A DNA stretch of 64,000 nucleotides from Alphaproteobacteria bacterium (GTDB taxonomy: Bacteria > Pseudomonadota > Alphaproteobacteria > Acetobacterales > Acetobacteraceae). Under the pieces are notes generated by a model, which searched no databases, was not told the DNA's origin, and saw only the letters and a list, made by a program, of their open reading frames with translations. Shown piece after piece: positions 16,778 through 25,415 of the stretch (the first letter of the stretch is position 1; each line of letters begins with the position of its first letter). A program made the translations under genes and the position numbers. The stretch covers positions 41,009 through 105,008 of the forward strand of contig JAFKFI010000053.1 in assembly GCA_017307285.1 (NCBI GenBank), given 5' to 3'.

Positions 16778-17616
16778 GCGCCAGCGCCATTCGTGACGAA
16801 CAGGGCTTCACCGTCGCCCAGCATTTAATCTGCCTGCGCGGCATCGTGTGGCGCGAGGCGCTGCGCTTCGTCCACCAGCGGGAGCGCTTCATCTCCGCGC
16901 TGGTGCGTCCGTTGGTCTGGCTGTTCATCTTCGCCGCCGGCTTTCGCCAGATCCTCGGCGTATCGATCATCCCGCCCTATGACACCTACGTGCTGTATGA
17001 GGTCTATGTCACGCCGGGCCTCATGGCGATGATCCAGCTGTTCAACGGAATGCAGTCGTCGCTCTCGATGGTGTACGACCGTGAGATGGGGAACATGCGG
17101 ATGCTGCTGGTCAGCCCGTTCCCGCGCTGGTACCTGCTGATCGGCAAGCTGCTGGCCAGCACCGCGGTTTCCGTGCTGCAGGTCTACGCCTATCTGGTGG
17201 TGGCGTGGCTCTGGGGAATCACGCCGCCGCCCTGGGGCTACCTCGCGGTACTGCCCGCGCTGGTGCTATCCGGGATGATGCTCGGCGCGCTCGGGATGCT
17301 GTTGTCCTCGGCGATCCGCCAGCTCGAGAACTTCGCCGGCGTGATGAATTTTGTCATTTTCCCGATGTTCTTCGCTTCCTCGGCGTTGTATCCGCTCTGG
17401 CTGGTGCAGCAGTCGAGCCCGGTGGTGTACACGATCTGCCGCCTCAATCCGTTTACTTATGCCATTGAGCTGATCCGCTTCGCGCTCTATCTCGAAATCA
17501 ACTGGACGGCGCTCGCCGTGGTTGCGAGCATGACGGTGTTGTTCACCGCCGGCGCGATCCTTGCCTACGATCCCGCGCGCGGCCTGATCGCGCGGCGTGG
17601 CGCGGGTGGCGCGTGA
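16774..17616 (+). CDS. ABC transporter permease, ABC-2 type (PedC-like)
   Basis: A 280-residue inner-membrane protein of the ABC-2 family with about six hydrophobic segments. The segments GLMAMIQLFNGMQSSLSMVYDREMG (abridged: positions near 90-115) and MRMLLVSPFPRWYLLIGKLL are typical of NodJ-like permeases. The C-terminal part reads PFTYAIELIRFALY, another family hallmark. It overlaps both neighbours by four bases. ABC-2 permeases usually export, yet in this operon type two periplasmic binding-like proteins are present, so the transport direction is open. Confidence 0.88.
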   Translation: MSASAIRDEQGFTVAQHLICLRGIVWREALRFVHQRERFISALVRPLVWLFIFAAGFRQILGVSIIPPYDTYVLYEVYVTPGLMAMIQLFNGMQSSLSMVYDREMGNMRMLLVSPFPRWYLLIGKLLASTAVSVLQVYAYLVVAWLWGITPPPWGYLAVLPALVLSGMMLGALGMLLSSAIRQLENFAGVMNFVIFPMFFASSALYPLWLVQQSSPVVYTICRLNPFTYAIELIRFALYLEINWTALAVVASMTVLFTAGAILAYDPARGLIARRGAGGA

Positions 17617-18230
17617 TCGGGCGTGCACCATGTGTGCTCGCGGCGGCGCTGCTCGCGATCGGAGCGGCGCAGGCCGCGCCGCCCGGCCCGCGCGATCCCG
17701 ATTGGCCATGCCAGCAGATCAAGGTTCCCGAGTTGTCGCTCGCGGCCGTGTGGTCAGGGCCGCCGGTCGATGCCCGGCAAACCGACTGGCAGCGTGACCC
17801 GCAGGTTGCCGACCTCGCGCATCGGCTGGCACAGCGGCGAATTCCCGTCGATCAGGCCAGCACGGAGATCCGCGCCTTTGCCGAGCAGGCAGGTGCCCAG
17901 AAACAACAGCGCGTGCTGGCATTGCTGGTCGGCTTGTTCAACGTGCTCAACCAGGAGCGCGAGACCGTGATTGCGGGCCTCGACCGCTTCGGCCATCGCC
18001 AAAAGGAGCTCGCCGACACCTTGCGCGCGGACAATGACAAGCTGACTACGATGCACCAGGATTCCGCCGCCGACCCGGTGGCGGTAAACAAGCTCACGCA
18101 ACAGGTCACGTGGGAGATGAACGTGTTTCAGGACCGGCGCGAGGCGATCGGCTATGCCTGCGACGTGCCCGCTGCGATCGAGCAAAGACTGTTCGCCCTG
18201 GCCCGCACGATCCAGCAAGTCCTGGAGTAG
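17613..18230 (+). CDS. Exported protein of unknown function, last gene of the PQQ-associated ABC operon
   Basis: A 205-residue protein with a Sec signal peptide ending near AQA (residues 19-21). The mature part reads PDWPCQQIKVPELSLAAVW, then is predicted largely helical (Gln/Glu-rich, with LVGLFNVLNQERETVIAGLDRF) and has a second Cys near CDVPAAIEQ. The start is GTG at 17613 overlapping the permease stop as GTGA, so it is translated as part of the transporter operon. I know no function for it. Its two Cys could pair in the periplasm. It is a candidate accessory subunit of the transporter. Confidence 0.75.
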   Translation: MIGRAPCVLAAALLAIGAAQAAPPGPRDPDWPCQQIKVPELSLAAVWSGPPVDARQTDWQRDPQVADLAHRLAQRRIPVDQASTEIRAFAEQAGAQKQQRVLALLVGLFNVLNQERETVIAGLDRFGHRQKELADTLRADNDKLTTMHQDSAADPVAVNKLTQQVTWEMNVFQDRREAIGYACDVPAAIEQRLFALARTIQQVLE

Positions 18231-18231
18231 C

Positions 18232-18777
18232 TCACTCGTCCGGTCGCGGCATCGGGTCGCGCGGTTCGAGCGGCAGGCCGGCCCGCTCCCAGCCGTCGGT
18301 ACCTTCGGGATACCAGTCGACATGCGTGTAGCCGAGCGTCAGCGCCCGCTTGGCCGCGTTCCAGGACATCCAGCATTCCGCCAAGCAGTAGAACACCACG
18401 GGATAATCTCGGTCATCATGCGTCGCTTGCCGAAGATTGCGGGCGAAATATTCTTCCATTACTGGCGCCAGGGCGCCGTAGCCGGTGTCCGGTAGCCAGA
18501 TGCTGCCGGGCAAGTCCTTGCGCGGCTTCGGATGCCAGATCGTCCCGGCCGGCAACCCCGCCGGTCGCGGCGGTCGCGGCAGGACGTCGATGAATGCTGC
18601 CGCGCGCTTCTCCCACAGCGCGTGGGCCTCTGTTGTCCCCAGCACCGTGGCGCCTTGCAACGTCGCGGGCACGGGCGCCCGGTACTCGTCCATGCGGTAG
18701 CCTGAGGGTTCGGACGGTGCCTCCGTGGCGCCGGCGAGCAGCACCACCGCAAGTGCCAGTGCCAGGCGGGCGATCAC
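18232..18777 (-). CDS. PQQ-dependent catabolism-associated rhodanese-like protein with CXXXCW motif
   Basis: A 181-residue secreted protein with a signal peptide (about residues 1-19) and a rhodanese-like fold. The motif CLAECW at residues 131-136 sits where rhodaneses hold the active-site Cys, followed by MSWNAAKRAL. This matches the protein family named for its Cys-Trp motif that accompanies PQQ dehydrogenases. It may handle a sulfane sulfur or redox step in quinoprotein maturation; the role is unproven. Its 5' end overlaps the stop of xoxJ by four bases, and it ends one base from the convergent unknown gene. Confidence 0.86.
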   Translation of the reverse strand: MIARLALALAVVLLAGATEAPSEPSGYRMDEYRAPVPATLQGATVLGTTEAHALWEKRAAAFIDVLPRPPRPAGLPAGTIWHPKPRKDLPGSIWLPDTGYGALAPVMEEYFARNLRQATHDDRDYPVVFYCLAECWMSWNAAKRALTLGYTHVDWYPEGTDGWERAGLPLEPRDPMPRPDE

Positions 18778-19628
18778 GGGGAGAGAAGTTTGCCCTGTTC
18801 ATCCAGCAGCGGCACGCCGTACTCCGCGAGGATATGGTCGATCTCCGGCCGGTTCTCCGCGATGAGGCGATTGAGCTTTCGCTTCCACTCCTGGTCCGTT
18901 CGGCGCACGCCCATCGCGATGCGGAACTCCATCCGCTCGTGCTCCTTCAGCAACGGCACCACGGTCAAATGCGGCTCGACGCGCTGCGCGTAGTAGCCCG
19001 CCATCGGCCCCCACAACACGCCGGCGTCGATGCGTCCAGCGGCGATGTCGTCCGTCATCTCCTTGGCGGGCACCTCCACGCGCGTGTCCACGGTGAGCGG
19101 GTAGGGCTTGGCCAGCGCCATCAGGCCGTCCCGCGACATCACGCTGGCGGGCGGCGTGCCGGCGACAACGCCGACATGCTTGCCCTGCAGGCGCGGATCA
19201 TCGAGCGAGGCGACGCCATCCAGGCCGCTGCCCGGCTTGAACACCAGTGCATAGGTCGTGCGGTAATACGGGTTGGTCGTCTGCACCTGATCGTCGCCGA
19301 CCGCCACGCCCATCACCACGTCGCAACGCAGCGCGTTCAGGGTGTTGCGCACGAAGCCGATCACTTGCGGGTAGTAGACGTAGCTGACCGGCTCACCGAG
19401 CTTGGAAGCAAGCAGTGCGGCGAGCTTGTTCTCGAACCCTTGGCCTGCCTCGTTGGAAAACGGCAGGTTGTGCGGGTCGGCGCAGACGCGGAACACCTTC
19501 GGGTCGACCAGCTCTACCGATCCGCCGAGACCAGGGGCCTGGGCGCGAGCATGTGACGCGGCGAGCAGGGCTACAGCACACAGCCCCGCGCGTAATCCAA
19601 GTCCAATGTCGACTGACAGCCTGCGCAT
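18774..19628 (-). CDS. xoxJ: XoxJ/MoxJ-like periplasmic binding protein
   Basis: A 284-residue periplasmic solute-binding-like protein (family 3) associated with quinoprotein dehydrogenases. The signal peptide ends near ARA/QA (residues 27-30) and the mature protein contains VFRVCADPHNLPFSN, the usual XoxJ start. XoxJ is thought to help the methanol dehydrogenase mature or load its cofactor rather than to import a nutrient. It lies three bases downstream of xoxG and overlaps the CXXXCW gene, in the standard xoxF-xoxG-xoxJ order. Confidence 0.92.
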   Translation of the reverse strand: MRRLSVDIGLGLRAGLCAVALLAASHARAQAPGLGGSVELVDPKVFRVCADPHNLPFSNEAGQGFENKLAALLASKLGEPVSYVYYPQVIGFVRNTLNALRCDVVMGVAVGDDQVQTTNPYYRTTYALVFKPGSGLDGVASLDDPRLQGKHVGVVAGTPPASVMSRDGLMALAKPYPLTVDTRVEVPAKEMTDDIAAGRIDAGVLWGPMAGYYAQRVEPHLTVVPLLKEHERMEFRIAMGVRRTDQEWKRKLNRLIAENRPEIDHILAEYGVPLLDEQGKLLSP

Positions 19629-19631
19629 TGG

Positions 19632-20156
19632 TCAGCCCATGCACTCGTTCTCGGCCTTGGTGTAGGCCTCCGGTTTGTCGTCATGCTTCGCGGGCCGTCC
19701 GCGTCCCACCGCGCCGTCGGCACGGGCGCGCAGGTACACGTAGATCGCGTCGATGTAGCACATGACGTTCTTGTTCGCTCCCTCGGCCGGCATGACCAGG
19801 TTCTGCGCCGCCGAGACGTTCTGTTTTCCGCCCGCCACTGTCGCGTAGAACGTGGTGTAGTCGATGTGCTTCAGGGAATCGACGAGCGACGGCGCGTAGG
19901 TGGACCCCAGACCATCCGGCCCGTGGCACTGCAGGCAGTTGGCGCTGTAACGGATGAATCCGACGTAGGTGTACCAATCAACCTTGCCGTCGTCGCCGAT
20001 CTTGAAGGTCGGGTTGCCATTCTTGTCTTGCCACTTGCCGTCTTCCGATTTCACGGCGGTGGGATCGCCCGCGCCATCCTCGATGGCGTACGCAATGCCC
20101 GCCGACAGGCTCAGGGCAATGGCGACGCAGGCGACGGCACGCGACATTCTCTGCAC
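19632..20156 (-). CDS. xoxG: Cytochrome c of the XoxF methanol dehydrogenase (XoxG)
   Basis: A 174-residue periplasmic cytochrome c, the electron acceptor of XoxF. From GTG at 20156 the haem motif CLQCH is at residues 74-78. Two further Cys occur (in NVMCYI and NECMG), matching the four-Cys cytochromes linked to methanol oxidation. AAGGAA lies six bases before the GTG but 15 before the in-frame ATG at 20147, so GTG is preferred. A strong hairpin separates it from xoxF. Confidence 0.9.
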   Translation of the reverse strand: MQRMSRAVACVAIALSLSAGIAYAIEDGAGDPTAVKSEDGKWQDKNGNPTFKIGDDGKVDWYTYVGFIRYSANCLQCHGPDGLGSTYAPSLVDSLKHIDYTTFYATVAGGKQNVSAAQNLVMPAEGANKNVMCYIDAIYVYLRARADGAVGRGRPAKHDDKPEAYTKAENECMG

Positions 20157-20183
20157 GGCAACTTCCTTGCTGATGAGAAGAAG

Positions 20184-20220
20184 CCGGCCGGCGCTGGCTG
20201 CGAGCCAGGACGCCGGCCGG
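20184..20220 (-). promoter_or_regulatory. Strong hairpin between xoxF and xoxG
   Basis: Bases 20184-20193 pair with 20211-20220 (ten G-C-rich pairs). The stem continues with 20194-20199 pairing with 20203-20208, leaving only a GA bulge and a three-base loop, so the fold is about 16 pairs. It lies in the 89-base gap between xoxF stop and xoxG start, with no U-run after it in the transcript. It may protect the 3' end of xoxF mRNA or lower readthrough into xoxG. Confidence 0.7.
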
Positions 20221-20245
20221 GATAGTCTTACGCGCAAGCCCGAGG

Positions 20246-22072
20246 TTAGCTCGACGGGAGTTTGAACACCGTCAACGTGCCGCCGAGTGCGGTGTAGTTG
20301 TTCAACGCCGCGTAGCCGCCCACCGCACCGAGGCCGGCATGCGGATCGGTCAAGCCCGCCGCGAGGCCGATGCCGGCCCAGCCGCCGACGCCGGAGAGCA
20401 CGGCAATGTATTGCTGTCCGTTATGCTCGTAGGTCATCACGTTGCCGATGATGCCGGACGGGGTCTTGAACCGGTACAGCTCCTTGCCGGTCTTCGCGTC
20501 CACCGCTTTCAGATAGCCCTCGAGGGTGCCGTAGAACACCACGCCGCCTTTGGTCGCTAGCGCGCCCGACCAGACCGAGAATGCCTCGGGGTCGGACCAC
20601 TTGATCTTGCCTGTGGTGGCATCCCAGGCGATGAAGTTGCCCATGTTCTGGCTGCCCTGGGGCGGATACATCGACAAGGTCGCGCCGACATAGGGCTGGC
20701 CGGCCGTGTACGACACGCGGAACGGCTCATAGTCCATGCACACATGGTTGGTCGGCACGTAGAACAGCTTGGTATCCGGGCTGTAGGCCGCCGGCTGCTC
20801 GTCTTTCGTCCCGAGCGCGGCCGGGCAGATGCCCTGATGGTTCACGTCCGGCGTCTCGGTCGAATATTTCTTATCGAGGATCGGCCGGCCGTAATCCTTG
20901 CTGCCCTTATCCATGTTGATCCCGGTCGCCCAGTTCACTGCCGGGTCATATTTTTCGGCGACAAGCAGCTCGCCCGTCTCGCGATTGAGCGTGTAGCCGA
21001 AGCCGTTGCGGTCGAAATGCACGAGCGTGGGCACCGTCTTGCCGCCGATCTCCTGGTCGGCAAGGATCATTTCGTTGACGCCGTCATAGTCCCACTCGTC
21101 GTGCGGGGTCATCTGGTAGACCCATTTCGCCATCCCCGTATCGGGGTCGCGGGCGAAGATGGTCATGGACCATTTGTTGTCGCCGGGCCGCTGGCTTGGG
21201 TTCCAGGTCGAAGGATTGCCGGAGCCGTAATAGATCAGGTTGGCTTTCGGATCATACGCGAGCCAGCCCCAGGTATCACCACCGCCGATCTTCCACTGAT
21301 CGCCTTGCCAGCTCTTCAGGCTCGAATCGGCGCCGATCGGCTTGCCGAGCGACGTGGTCTTCTGCGGATCGACCAGAAGATCCTTGTCCGGGCCTTCAGA
21401 ATAGGCGCGCCAGAGCTCCTTGCCATCCTTCGTCGAGTATGCCGCGACCCAGCCGCGCACGCCGAACTCACCGCCGGAGACGCCGACATAGACCTTGTCC
21501 TTGACGACCATCGGCGCACTGGTGCCGGTCGCTCCCTTGGACGGGTCATCGGTCTTGACCGACCAGTCGACCTTCCCGGTCTTGGCATCGAGCGCCACCA
21601 GCGTGGTGTCGGCCTGGTGCAGGAAGATTTTGCCGTCCGCGTAAGCGGGCCCGCGGTTGACGGTGTCGCAGCACATCACCGGGATGACGTTCGGGTCCTG
21701 CTTCGGCTCGTATTTCCACAGGATTTTGCCGTCATGGTCGAGGTCGAGCGCGTACACGGTGTTGGGGAACGGCGCATGCACATACATGATGTTGCCGATG
21801 ACCAGCGGCGAGCCCTCATGGCCGCGCAACACGCCGGTCGAGAACGTCCATGCAACCTGCAGCTTGCCGACGTTCTGCGCGGTTATCTGGTCCAGGGTCG
21901 AGTAGCGCTGGTTATCGTAGCTCTTGGTGGGCATCACCCATTCGGAGGCGTTCGACTGCATCTTGGTTAGATCGCCGTTCGCCGAGGTCTGCGCGACGGC
22001 GGTGGTAGTCAGCAACACAGGCGACAGCATGACTGCCGCCGCCAGCCAGAAGCCCGACGATCCACGTCGCAT
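20246..22072 (-). CDS. xoxF: Lanthanide-dependent PQQ methanol dehydrogenase (XoxF)
   Basis: A 608-residue periplasmic quinoprotein that oxidises methanol (and often formaldehyde) using PQQ and a rare-earth ion. A signal peptide covers about residues 1-27. The vicinal Cys pair is C134-C135 (PVMCCD). The metal-site residues expected of XoxF are visible: Glu202 (GGEFG), Asn286 (GSGNPS), catalytic Asp328 and the extra Asp330 in WDYDG. That second Asp marks lanthanide enzymes; calcium-dependent MxaF has Ala there. A GGGAGGAA ribosome-binding site precedes the ATG. No mxa genes are seen. Confidence 0.96.
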   Translation of the reverse strand: MRRGSSGFWLAAAVMLSPVLLTTTAVAQTSANGDLTKMQSNASEWVMPTKSYDNQRYSTLDQITAQNVGKLQVAWTFSTGVLRGHEGSPLVIGNIMYVHAPFPNTVYALDLDHDGKILWKYEPKQDPNVIPVMCCDTVNRGPAYADGKIFLHQADTTLVALDAKTGKVDWSVKTDDPSKGATGTSAPMVVKDKVYVGVSGGEFGVRGWVAAYSTKDGKELWRAYSEGPDKDLLVDPQKTTSLGKPIGADSSLKSWQGDQWKIGGGDTWGWLAYDPKANLIYYGSGNPSTWNPSQRPGDNKWSMTIFARDPDTGMAKWVYQMTPHDEWDYDGVNEMILADQEIGGKTVPTLVHFDRNGFGYTLNRETGELLVAEKYDPAVNWATGINMDKGSKDYGRPILDKKYSTETPDVNHQGICPAALGTKDEQPAAYSPDTKLFYVPTNHVCMDYEPFRVSYTAGQPYVGATLSMYPPQGSQNMGNFIAWDATTGKIKWSDPEAFSVWSGALATKGGVVFYGTLEGYLKAVDAKTGKELYRFKTPSGIIGNVMTYEHNGQQYIAVLSGVGGWAGIGLAAGLTDPHAGLGAVGGYAALNNYTALGGTLTVFKLPSS

Positions 22073-22364
22073 TGATTTCCTCCCGTTTATTGCTCGGACG
22101 CCCGACGGACGAACTCAGTCCATCAGTCCAGCCAAGTCGCGCTTGGGAGAAGCCGCTCCGACGGGTTTCTCGGCGATCCGGTGTTCCACATCGCGGGAAC
22201 TTGCCAGCCGCCCGAAGCCTCTTTCGGCGATTTCCCACCCTCCCAACCAGCGGGAAATCCGTTGAAGCCAGAGACATGCCAGCGTAAGCAGCGCGACAAC
22301 CCGACTGCAAATCACGCGACCGTGACACGAGGCGTCGAATTACGAACATAATGGAGATAATTTT
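22073..22364. promoter_or_regulatory. Divergent regulatory region between xoxF and the relay hydrolase
   Basis: A 292-base gap that must hold the xoxF promoter and that of the hydrolase gene. Only the two ribosome-binding sites are clear (GGGAGGAA for xoxF on the minus strand, GGAG at 22353-22356 on the plus strand). The sequence near 22340-22360 is locally AT-rich (TTACGAACATAATGGAG), which would suit a promoter. I see no obvious palindrome that would mark an operator. Confidence 0.45.
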
Positions 22365-23303
22365 GTGCGAGCGATGAATGCGCTTGCCGGGCTCGTCATC
22401 GCCCTCGCCGCGGCCGTGTCGGCAGCGCGAGCCGACGGACCGGCGCGGCCGGTTTCGATCGAGGCCGTGGCGCCGGGCGACTATGCCCATTTTGGCGAAG
22501 TCTCAGTGACCACCCGGGAGAATCAGGGCGACATCGCCAATCTCGGCATCATCGTGGGCGAAAACGCCGTGGCGGTCGTGGATACCGGCGGCAGCGTGGA
22601 AGTGGGCAGGGGCCTGCTCGCGGCGATCCGCCGCGTCACGGACAAGCCGGTCCGCTACGTCATCAACACCCACGAGCATCCCGACCACGTATTCGGCAAC
22701 GCCGCGTTCGGGCCGGGCGTCACCTTCGTCGGCCACCACAACCTGCCCGAGGAGTTGGCCAAGCGGGGCGAGTATTACTTGAACTCATTCCGCGAAGCGC
22801 TGGGCGCGGCGGCGATCGGGGAAGTCAAGATCATCCCGCCGACATTGCTGGTGGACACCGAGACGACGCTCGACCTCGGCGGTCGACGCCTGCGGCTCAC
22901 TGCCTGGAGCCCCGCGGCTCACACCAACTGCGATCTCACGGTGCTCGACGAGACCACCGGCGTGCTGTTCGCCGGCGACCTTGTGTTCATGCAACACATC
23001 CCGGTGCTCGATGGCAGCGTGACCGGCTGGCTGTCGGTGCTGCCTAGGCTCGCGAAGTTGCCGGCTCGAATTGTGGTGCCTGGGCACGGCAGGTTAGTGG
23101 CACCCTGGCCGCAGGCCCTGGAGGACGAGCGCCGCTACCTTACTACGCTGGCCGCCGACGCGCGCCGCCTGATCGCCGCCGGCGTGCCCCTCGCCCAGGC
23201 GGTGCCCCAGATCGCCCAGTCCGAGCGCGGACGGTGGAAGTTGTTCGACGACTATAATCCGCGCAACGCGACGGCCGCGTTCAGTGAGCTGGAGTGGGAA
23301 TAA
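22365..23303 (+). CDS. Quinoprotein relay system zinc metallohydrolase (SoxH-related, MBL fold)
   Basis: A 312-residue exported metallo-beta-lactamase-fold protein. The metal motif is HEHPDH at residues 103-108, with further ligands likely in [15 protein letters not shown] and VPGHGR. A signal peptide covers about residues 1-23. The start is GTG at 22365, eight bases after GGAG; the ATG at 22374 is too far from it. Proteins of this SoxH-related group occur with PQQ dehydrogenases and fused SoxYZ-like carriers, one of which is encoded at 26602. The substrate is unknown; release of a sulfur adduct from the carrier is one idea. Its end overlaps pqqE by 23 bases (convergent). Confidence 0.87.
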   Translation: MRAMNALAGLVIALAAAVSAARADGPARPVSIEAVAPGDYAHFGEVSVTTRENQGDIANLGIIVGENAVAVVDTGGSVEVGRGLLAAIRRVTDKPVRYVINTHEHPDHVFGNAAFGPGVTFVGHHNLPEELAKRGEYYLNSFREALGAAAIGEVKIIPPTLLVDTETTLDLGGRRLRLTAWSPAAHTNCDLTVLDETTGVLFAGDLVFMQHIPVLDGSVTGWLSVLPRLAKLPARIVVPGHGRLVAPWPQALEDERRYLTTLAADARRLIAAGVPLAQAVPQIAQSERGRWKLFDDYNPRNATAAFSELEWE

Positions 23304-24408
23304 CCTCGTCCTCCCGCGCGCGCCCGCGATAGGCGTACTCGGTCGGCGAGCCGGCGGAGCCCTGGCCGGCCAGTTCCAACATCAACGCGTGGTGCGGGGA
23401 CAGTGCGCAGGCCGGATCGGTGGCGGCGGCGTTGCCGGTGAGGGCGAGCGCCTGGCAGCGACAGCCGCCAAAGTCGATCTCCCGGCGATCGCAGGACCGG
23501 CAGGGCTCCGGCATCCAGTCGGTTCCCCGGAACGCCTGGAAAGCCGGCGAGCGTGCCCAGATTTCCGCCAGCGGCCGGTCGCGCACCGACCAGAATTCGA
23601 GGCCGGGGATCGTCTCGGCGGCATGGCAAGGCAGCACGCGACCGGACGGCGTGACGTTGAGCGACCGTCGCGCCCAGCCACCCATGCAGGGCTTCGGCTG
23701 ATTGGCGTAATAGTCCGGCACGACGAGGTCGATCGCCAGCCGCCCCGCATAGCGCGGCCGCAGCTGTTCGACCTCGTCCATCGCGCGATACACCTGCTCG
23801 CGGGTCGGCATCAATGCGTTCCGGTTGCGCAGTGCCCAACCGTGATATTGCGCGTGCGCGACTTCCACTCGGCCCGCTCCGAGGCTCGCCGCCAGTTCCA
23901 CGAGGGCAGTCACTCGCCCGATATTGGCGCGATGGATTACGGCGTTGATCGTCAGCGCCATGCCGAGCCCGACCACCCGCTCGGCGAACGCCAGCTTGCG
24001 GGCGTGCGCCCCTCGATAGCCGGCGATGCGGTCGGACGAGTCGGGCTCGACGTCCTGGATCGAGAGCTGCACATGGTCCAGCCCATCGGCGGCCAGCCGC
24101 TCCAGCCGGGCCGCGTCTAGCCCAATCGCCGAGGTGATGAGGTTGGTGTAAAGCCCGGCCTCGTGCGCGGCAGCGGCGATCTCCACCAGGTCCCGCCTCG
24201 ATGCGGGCTCGCCGCCGGAAAGATGGATTTGTAGCACGCCCATCTCGGCGGCCTCGCGGAACACGCGCGCCCAGTGGTCAGTCGAAAGCTCGTCGGCGCG
24301 GCCCTCGAGCGCCAGCGGGTTCGAGCAATACGGGCAGGCGAGCGGGCAGCGATGGGTAAGTTCGGCCAACAGACCGAGCGGCGCCGGAAGGGGCGACGCA
24401 GGCGCCAT
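23281..24408 (-). CDS. pqqE: PqqA peptide cyclase (radical SAM), PQQ biosynthesis
   Basis: A 375-residue radical SAM enzyme that links the Glu and Tyr side chains of PqqA. The S-adenosylmethionine cluster motif is C21-x3-C25-x2-C28 (CPLACPYC). The C-terminal SPASM region has further Cys residues in [21 protein letters not shown] and [10 protein letters not shown] for auxiliary clusters. Its start lies one base beyond the pqqD stop. It is the last gene of a pqqABCDE operon read on the minus strand. Confidence 0.95.
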   Translation of the reverse strand: MAPASPLPAPLGLLAELTHRCPLACPYCSNPLALEGRADELSTDHWARVFREAAEMGVLQIHLSGGEPASRRDLVEIAAAAHEAGLYTNLITSAIGLDAARLERLAADGLDHVQLSIQDVEPDSSDRIAGYRGAHARKLAFAERVVGLGMALTINAVIHRANIGRVTALVELAASLGAGRVEVAHAQYHGWALRNRNALMPTREQVYRAMDEVEQLRPRYAGRLAIDLVVPDYYANQPKPCMGGWARRSLNVTPSGRVLPCHAAETIPGLEFWSVRDRPLAEIWARSPAFQAFRGTDWMPEPCRSCDRREIDFGGCRCQALALTGNAAATDPACALSPHHALMLELAGQGSAGSPTEYAYRGRAREDEVIPTPAH

Positions 24409-24409
24409 C

Positions 24410-24682
24410 TCAGGCCACCACCAGCCGCTTGGCGACCAGATCCGCCAGCATGTCGTTCACGTCCCCCTCGATCACGGAGCGGTCGGCCGTGTAAAGCGCC
24501 GCAAGCTCGTCGACGATCTGGCCGGTGGTGCGGCTGCCATCGCAGCGCCGCAGGATTTCCGGTGCCGGGCCTTCGGCCTCGATCACCCGCTCGGGGCCGA
24601 GCAGCACCCAAGCACTTCGCGTCTTGTCGAAATGCAGCCGGACGCCGGGGGCAAGGCGGGGGCGCTCGGGCAAGTCAGCCAT
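24410..24682 (-). CDS. pqqD: PqqA-binding chaperone PqqD
   Basis: A 90-residue RiPP recognition protein that presents PqqA to PqqE. The family pattern is visible: [13 protein letters not shown] strand near the start, then [23 protein letters not shown] and a helical C-terminus [18 protein letters not shown]. The start overlaps pqqC by eight bases. Position between pqqC and pqqE is the standard order. Confidence 0.93.
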   Translation of the reverse strand: MADLPERPRLAPGVRLHFDKTRSAWVLLGPERVIEAEGPAPEILRRCDGSRTTGQIVDELAALYTADRSVIEGDVNDMLADLVAKRLVVA

Positions 24683-25415
24683 CGGCGGCCTCCGGGACGA
24701 AGGCGCCGGGCGGAATCAGGCCGGGCGTGACATAGGCGTGGTGCAGCGCGTCCAGCATGCACCACAGCACGTCGCATTTGAACGCGAGCGTGTCGATCAC
24801 CGCCTGCTGCTGCTCGGGCGTCCGCGCCTCGCGCTTCACCCATTCCAGCGCGAAATTCGCATCGCGCTCGGCCTGCGGCGGCCGCTTGTCAAAATACAGC
24901 AGGATGTCTGGGGTGATGTAGTCGTAGTGGGCGAGCATCCCCGACATCCGTTCGGTGATGATTTGCGGCGAGAACAGCTCGGTCAGGCAGGAAGCGACCG
25001 CTTCCAGCAGGCTGCGCTCGCGCACGAAATGCACATAGGCCTGCACCGCGAAACGGGTCGCCGGCAGCAGCAGCCGGGTCGAGGTGACGGCCTCGCGGTC
25101 GAGGCCGAGCCCGTCGGTCAGCCGGAGCCAACGCTCGAGCCCGCCGGGCCGGCTGTCGTCGCCGTCCTGGTCGTCGAGGCGCTTGCGCCACTCGCGGCGC
25201 AGCGCCGGGTCTTCGCAGCGACCGATCAGCGAAGCGTCCTTCAGCGGGATCATCGCCTGGTAATAGTAGCGGTTGAGCGCCCAGGCCTGGACCTGGCCCT
25301 TGCTGCACTCGCCGCCATGCAGCATCCGATGGAAGGGGTGCAAGCTGTGGTAGCGCCGGGCGCCGAGCTCGCGCAGCCGTTCCTCGAGTTCCGCGCCGGT
25401 CATCAGTTCGCTCAC
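24675..25415 (-). CDS. pqqC: Pyrroloquinoline-quinone synthase PqqC
   Basis: A 246-residue cofactor-free oxidase that completes ring closure and oxidation in PQQ synthesis. The segments RRYHSLHPFHRMLHGGE and VQAWALNRYYYQAMIPLKD are hallmark PqqC sequence, and length fits the family (about 250). The start overlaps the pqqB stop by four bases. It acts in the cytoplasm. Confidence 0.95.
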   Translation of the reverse strand: MSELMTGAELEERLRELGARRYHSLHPFHRMLHGGECSKGQVQAWALNRYYYQAMIPLKDASLIGRCEDPALRREWRKRLDDQDGDDSRPGGLERWLRLTDGLGLDREAVTSTRLLLPATRFAVQAYVHFVRERSLLEAVASCLTELFSPQIITERMSGMLAHYDYITPDILLYFDKRPPQAERDANFALEWVKREARTPEQQQAVIDTLAFKCDVLWCMLDALHHAYVTPGLIPPGAFVPEAADG

